Origin: Thraustochytrium sp. TN22
Lineage: Eukaryota > Sar > Bigyra > Thraustochytrida > Thraustochytriidae
Direction of reading: 5' to 3'
NCBI GenBank assembly: GCA_013306675.1
Contig: JABLUY010000059.1
Span: 93,327-157,326, forward strand
Length of the DNA: 64,000 nucleotides
The notes under the pieces were generated by a model that ran no database searches, was not told where the DNA came from, and saw only the letters and a program-made list of their open reading frames with translations. Below are positions 60,183 through 64,000 of the stretch, in pieces (position 1 is the stretch's first letter; each line of letters starts with the position of its first letter). The position numbers and the translations under genes are program-made.

Positions 60183-62531
60183 TCATTGGTCGTCGAGGAA
60201 GGAGAGGTCGACGGAGACGTCGATCTCCGAGGCCACTGGCATGGGCGCGTTGTGGAGGAGGTCCGCAGCGGGCACGGGTCCGGGCGGCGCGAAGGCGACG
60301 GGGGGGAGGGCGACAAAGCGGGCGTCGTGCAGTGCGAGGTCCTGCGCACCCGAAGAGGTGGTGGATGCCGTGGACGGGGATGAGGTCAGCGTGAAGGGCG
60401 GCGGCTTGAGCGGCATCCAGCCCTGCTGCCAAGGATTGGCGCGCGGATTCGGCGTGTGCATGGGCGCGGCAGCGGTGGTGGTGGCAGCGGGGAGCTTGAG
60501 CTCTTGCGGCTGCTGTTGCGGCTGCTGTCGCGGCAGCGTCTGGTCCGCCTGCTTGGCTGAGGCCTGCTTGGCCGCCGCCTGCTTGGCCGCCTTGGCAGCC
60601 AAACCGCGACCACGGCTGCGGCGCGAGCGGTCCGCGCGGTCCGTCGTCGGCGTGCTCGGCTGCTGCTGCGGCTGCTGCTGCTGCTGACGCGGCTGCGGCT
60701 TGGCGGGCTTGCTTGACACGGAGCCTACGACGGAGTCTGAGCCGGCGCTGGACCCGGAGCTAGACTGGGAGGCGTTCGAGGGGGAATCTTGCGGCGCGTG
60801 GGCCTGCCCTTGGGAGCGCTTGGCGCCACCACGCCGGCCGCGTCCAGACCTGCGGCTGCGCGGTGTTCCGCCAGGAGCAAGAGCAGGAGCAGGAGCAGGA
60901 CCAAAAGTCTTGGGCGTGGTTGGGACCCGCGGCGAGCTTGCAACCTCAGCCTGGCACGACTTGGCGCGACGCTGACGAGCCGAAGCCGGCGAAGGCTGGC
61001 TCGAACCCGGACTCGGACTCGGACTCGGAGCCGGGCTCGGAACCGAGTTTGAGTTCTTGGAGCGCGTTCGTTGCTTGGGCGTGCCCACGCGCGCGCGACC
61101 CTGCGTCGTCCATTGCAGGGAGTTTGCGCTTGCACTGTGTTCATGTCCGTGCTCAGGCTCATATGCAGTGTCAATGGCAGGCGCGATGGTCTTGGTCCTG
61201 CGCGACGCAGCGCCGCGAGAAGGCTCGAGCGAGCACAGGCGGCGCTCGGCGGCGAGCAAGGCGCTGAGTGCAAAGGCGGCGGGGTCCGCATAAAAGGAGA
61301 AACCGGCAGCCGTGGTGGCGCAATACTCGACGAGCTGCTGCAGGCGCTGCGCGAAGAGAGAGCGCGCGCGGCGGTCAGCTACGTCGACGCAGGAATACAG
61401 GGCGCTCGCGGTGCGCGAGCGAGGCAGCGTAGTCTTCAGGTAGTCATCAGCGAGGTGCTCGAGGCAAATGGCCAGGCAGAGCCCGGGCGACACGTGGAGG
61501 CCGTGCTCCGCGACTGTCTCTCGCATGACCATTTCCGCGTCCTCGACGAAGCCGCGCCTCTGGAGCTGTGCACAAATCTGCTCGCGCGCCTCACGTAGGC
61601 TGTCCGGGGGCAGCGAGCGCTCGAAGAATTTGAGCGCGCTGCGCGCGTACGCTGGCTGGTCACGAACAAAGGCGAAGTGCAGGCAGGCGTTGCAGGCCTG
61701 GGCCGGCTCGTCGGCGGCGAGGCCCTGCAGCGTGGCGGGTGTGGCCAAGAGTGCGAGCATCTCGTCCAGAGCTGTGTCGTCCGAGGCCACGGCGCGGTGC
61801 GGCCGCGCCGGTGCCTGCGCAGCCGGCGGCTGCATGCGGCCCACGAGGTCGCGCCAGAGCAGCGGGGAGGCATAGTGAATATTGGCAATCTCCTGCGGCT
61901 CGAGAAACCCCAGCAACGCGTGCAGCGCAGCATGGCGCGGCTGTGGATGTCGCGCGTCCGCTGCTCTTACTGCGCCTGCTCTTGCTGGTGTACTTGGCGC
62001 ACGGGCCGATGCCAGGGATGCAATCTTGTCCAGGAGCGCCGCCAGGCGCGAGGAAAGCGTGGGTCTCTGCTGCGGAACGGGTACTTTTGCCATTGCTGTT
62101 GTTGGCGCTGGTGCTGGTCCTGATAAGGATGCAGCATCAACTTCAAGCGCTGTAACCGCTGCTGCTGCTGCTGCCGCTGGGGCCGAGGAACCTGGAGGGC
62201 TCCCTGTCGATGACAAAGTCTCTGAGTGAATAAGTGTCTCTTTGCGCGAAGAGGCGTCCGGCAACGGCGGCAACGCTGAGGCGCACGCCGCTGGTGGTGG
62301 AGACGCCGCCGGCTTATCCGCACCAGCGCAGCCCGGTACCGAGCACTCCGCGCGCATGGAGCGCCAGGGCAAAAAGCCCTGGGCGCTATCGCCCTTGCCG
62401 CCCCAGCGGCCAGCCACGTGCGCGTACGCGGCGTCCAGCAGAAAGAGCAGCACCATAGCACCGAGCAGCTCCATTGCATTCAGCAGCATCTGCTCCGCCA
62501 GCACGCCGCTGCTCGCGGCAAGCGCCATCAT
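60183..62531 (-). CDS. uncharacterised 782-aa protein with N-terminal membrane segment
   Basis: The start at 62531 (MMALAASSGVLAEQ) immediately precedes a strong hydrophobic helix (about 12-38, MELLGAMVLLFLLDAAYA); upstream frame is Arg/Ala-rich noise. Residues about 40-180 are Ser/Pro/Ala-rich. A helical region (about 180-430) contains LLGFLEPQEIANIHYASPLLWRD, weakly F-box-like, and ACLHFAFVRDQPAYARSALKFFERSLP, which reads like helical-repeat pairs; then SFYADPAAFALSALLAAERRL. The C-terminal 350 residues are low-complexity with Ser/Pro repeats, an RRSGRGRRGG basic patch and Gln runs, ending EIDVSVDLSFLDDQ. No family recognised. The membrane helix suggests anchoring in an endomembrane with the bulk facing the cytosol. 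Confidence 0.68.
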   Translation of the reverse strand: MMALAASSGVLAEQMLLNAMELLGAMVLLFLLDAAYAHVAGRWGGKGDSAQGFLPWRSMRAECSVPGCAGADKPAASPPPAACASALPPLPDASSRKETLIHSETLSSTGSPPGSSAPAAAAAAAVTALEVDAASLSGPAPAPTTAMAKVPVPQQRPTLSSRLAALLDKIASLASARAPSTPARAGAVRAADARHPQPRHAALHALLGFLEPQEIANIHYASPLLWRDLVGRMQPPAAQAPARPHRAVASDDTALDEMLALLATPATLQGLAADEPAQACNACLHFAFVRDQPAYARSALKFFERSLPPDSLREAREQICAQLQRRGFVEDAEMVMRETVAEHGLHVSPGLCLAICLEHLADDYLKTTLPRSRTASALYSCVDVADRRARSLFAQRLQQLVEYCATTAAGFSFYADPAAFALSALLAAERRLCSLEPSRGAASRRTKTIAPAIDTAYEPEHGHEHSASANSLQWTTQGRARVGTPKQRTRSKNSNSVPSPAPSPSPSPGSSQPSPASARQRRAKSCQAEVASSPRVPTTPKTFGPAPAPALAPGGTPRSRRSGRGRRGGAKRSQGQAHAPQDSPSNASQSSSGSSAGSDSVVGSVSSKPAKPQPRQQQQQPQQQPSTPTTDRADRSRRSRGRGLAAKAAKQAAAKQASAKQADQTLPRQQPQQQPQELKLPAATTTAAAPMHTPNPRANPWQQGWMPLKPPPFTLTSSPSTASTTSSGAQDLALHDARFVALPPVAFAPPGPVPAADLLHNAPMPVASEIDVSVDLSFLDDQ

Positions 62532-62781
62532 CTCGGTCCGCGCAGGCAGCAGGCGCGCGCGCGCGCGAGCGAGTGAGCGCGCGCGCGCGCGAGCGAGCGA
62601 GCGCACGCACTCGCCCCTCGCGCAGGAGCGCGCCGAGAGCAAGAGCGGAGGAGGCTTCCTCGCCTGCCGCGCCGGCCGCGCCAGGCGTCCCGTCTCCCCG
62701 CTTCCTCCCGCTCTCCCTCGCTCTCCGCGCGCCGGCGCGCAGCGCGAGCGCGGGCCGGCCGCGCCGCGCCGCCGCCGCGCC

Positions 62782-62812
<31 letters not shown>

Positions 62813-64000
62813 GCGCGGGGCGCCGCGCGCGTCGAGCGCGCCTCGCCCGGTTTGCCTTGGCTGGGTGGCGGCGCCGCCGCAGCGGACCAGGCTCCCGCGC
62901 CTCGCCTTGGCCGCCTCCGCCTCGCCGCCGCCCGCCGCGCCGCGCCGCTCCGCCGCGCCCGGCCGCGCGCGCGCCGCGCCGCCGCGCCCGCCGCGCGCGC
63001 GCCCGCCCGCGCGCCGCCGGGTCTGCCGCCGCGCGCCGCGCGCAGCGCCTGATGCGCGGCGCTCCGTGCCATGGCAGTGCCGCGGTTGATTCATGCCGAG
63101 ACGAGGCCAGCTGATGGGGCGCGCCCGGGCACGTGCGCGGAGAGCGCGGCGGCGGGAGGCGCGGCGGGGCCGGGCGGGCGCGCCCCGCGCGGGGGGCGCC
63201 GCGGGGAGCGCCGCGGCCGCCGCCGGCGGGCGCTCGCCGCCGCGCGACGCGCAGAGCGGGGAGATTTCTTGCTCCTCGCTCCGCAGGCACGGGTGTGCGC
63301 GGCAAGGGTCGGTCGTGCTTGAAGACCTGGGACCTGGCGAGAGTGTCCTGGGGGCATGGGCGAGGAGCTTGGGTGCGATGCACGGCTTGGGCGGGCTGGA
63401 CGGAGGGGCGGCGGCGCTGCTCGCCTTGGCTGCGAGCGGGCTGCGTGAGAGGCTGCTGGAGACGGCCGCTCGTGCGCTGCTTGCGAGGGGATTCAGGCTC
63501 TGTGGAGAACGCTCGCGCGCATGGCTCGTTGTGCATGGGAAGGCTGACGGACGACGACGTGTACACCACGATGCTCACCATGTTTGCGAGCGAAGCAAGT
63601 TGCTTCGTTCGTTGTGTGAAACAGCGCGCGATCTCCCGACTCCGCTGCTCTTGCTCGCGCAGTTCTCGAGGGTCCTGCAGCGCGCTGCGCTGCGTCCGAC
63701 GAGCTGGCTCCGCTGGGCTGGCTGGCGCAATTTGCAGAGAGAGACCTAGTCCGAGGCGCCAGGACGCTGCTCGCGCGGGGCGGGGCTCGCGCAGGCTCGC
63801 GCGGGCTCGCGCGGGCCGTGGTGGCCGCCGCCGGCCTCCCCGCCCGCCTCGGCTTCGCCGCCTCCGCGTCGACTCAGAGTCCTGTCACGGCGCAGGCAAA
63901 GGCGAAAAGGGCCGGCCGCTCGACGCGCGCGCGGGCGGGGCGCTGGCGGGCGCGGGCGCGAGCGCGGGCGCGGGCGCGGGCGCGAGGCCTGCTGCCCCGG
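62532..64000. other. GC-rich upstream region to window end
   Basis: Begins with GCGC-rich leader DNA of the preceding minus-strand gene (GAGCGAGC runs at 62560-62610; CCG tract at 62785-62815). A 218-codon plus-strand frame (63093-63749) exists, but its sequence is compositionally random-looking and lacks a domain. No confident gene. Confidence 0.4.

Noticed and set aside
61900-62000. F-box/cyclin-F interpretation of the 782-aa protein
   Set aside because: Only one weak F-box-like helix pair and a short cyclin-like end; not enough to assign the family.
63093-63749. 218-codon plus-strand frame near the window end
   Set aside because: No domain, biased composition, and the region is the likely leader of the minus-strand gene.
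1-64000. CRISPR arrays, bacterial operons or prophage
   Set aside because: No spaced direct repeats of CRISPR type, no ribosome-binding sites or phage genes; GT-AG introns and the gene content are eukaryotic.

Overview
This is nuclear DNA from a GC-rich, compact, intron-poor eukaryote. I see typical eukaryotic machinery: kinesin-3, a BRCA2 homologue, ZPR1, RABL6, a Rab11-like GTPase, Tim17, ribosomal protein eL43 and a TBC RabGAP. Most genes are single long exons. Where introns can be read they are short GT-AG introns (60, 66, 144 and 325 nt). A protist such as a thraustochytrid or other stramenopile would fit, including a plant/alga-type DUF1664 protein, but this placement is inference; no rRNA or organellar marker is present to prove it.

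Layout. 0-19 kb: a dense block of genes on strictly alternating strands: a short two-exon gene (-), HEATR3/Syo1-like (+), kinesin-3 (-), an unknown 376-aa protein (+), ZPR1 (-), BRCA2 (+), RABL6 (-) and a GT2 glycosyltransferase (+). Promoters are shared and 3' ends are as little as 50 bp apart. At 19.2 kb on the minus strand is a tRNA-Leu(UAA)-like gene interrupted inside the D arm by a 66-nt GT-AG insertion. 20-29 kb: a 2,461-residue ARM-like protein (-) and a DUF1664 coiled-coil membrane protein (+). 29-32 kb holds no confident gene, only possible exons. 32-38 kb: a glutamine-rich 1,908-residue protein with a pure (CAG)26 tract and internal duplications. 38-44 kb: Rab11-like (-, one intron), Tim17 (+) and a SANT-like regulator (-). 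44-49.7 kb: a gene-poor, microsatellite-rich stretch. 49.7-53 kb: eL43 (+, its ATG isolated by an intron) and an SH3 protein (+). 53.6-55.5 kb: four 483-bp tandem copies carrying the tail of the neighbouring TBC gene and a broken copy of the glutamine-rich protein's C-terminus. 55.5-62.5 kb: a TBC RabGAP and an unknown protein, both minus strand.

Together the genes cover protein synthesis (eL43, 5S RNP chaperoning by HEATR3, eEF1A handling by ZPR1), membrane traffic (Rab11, TBC, RABL6, kinesin-3), DNA repair (BRCA2) and mitochondrial import (Tim17); there is no single pathway cluster. The most unusual items are the split tRNA-Leu, a BRCA2 homologue ending in an ASCH-like domain, a kinesin-3 ending in a CaaX box, and the 483-bp array linking two genes about 16 kb apart.

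Because the DNA is so GC-rich, long open frames occur antisense and out of frame across most genes; these were set aside unless sequence features supported them.
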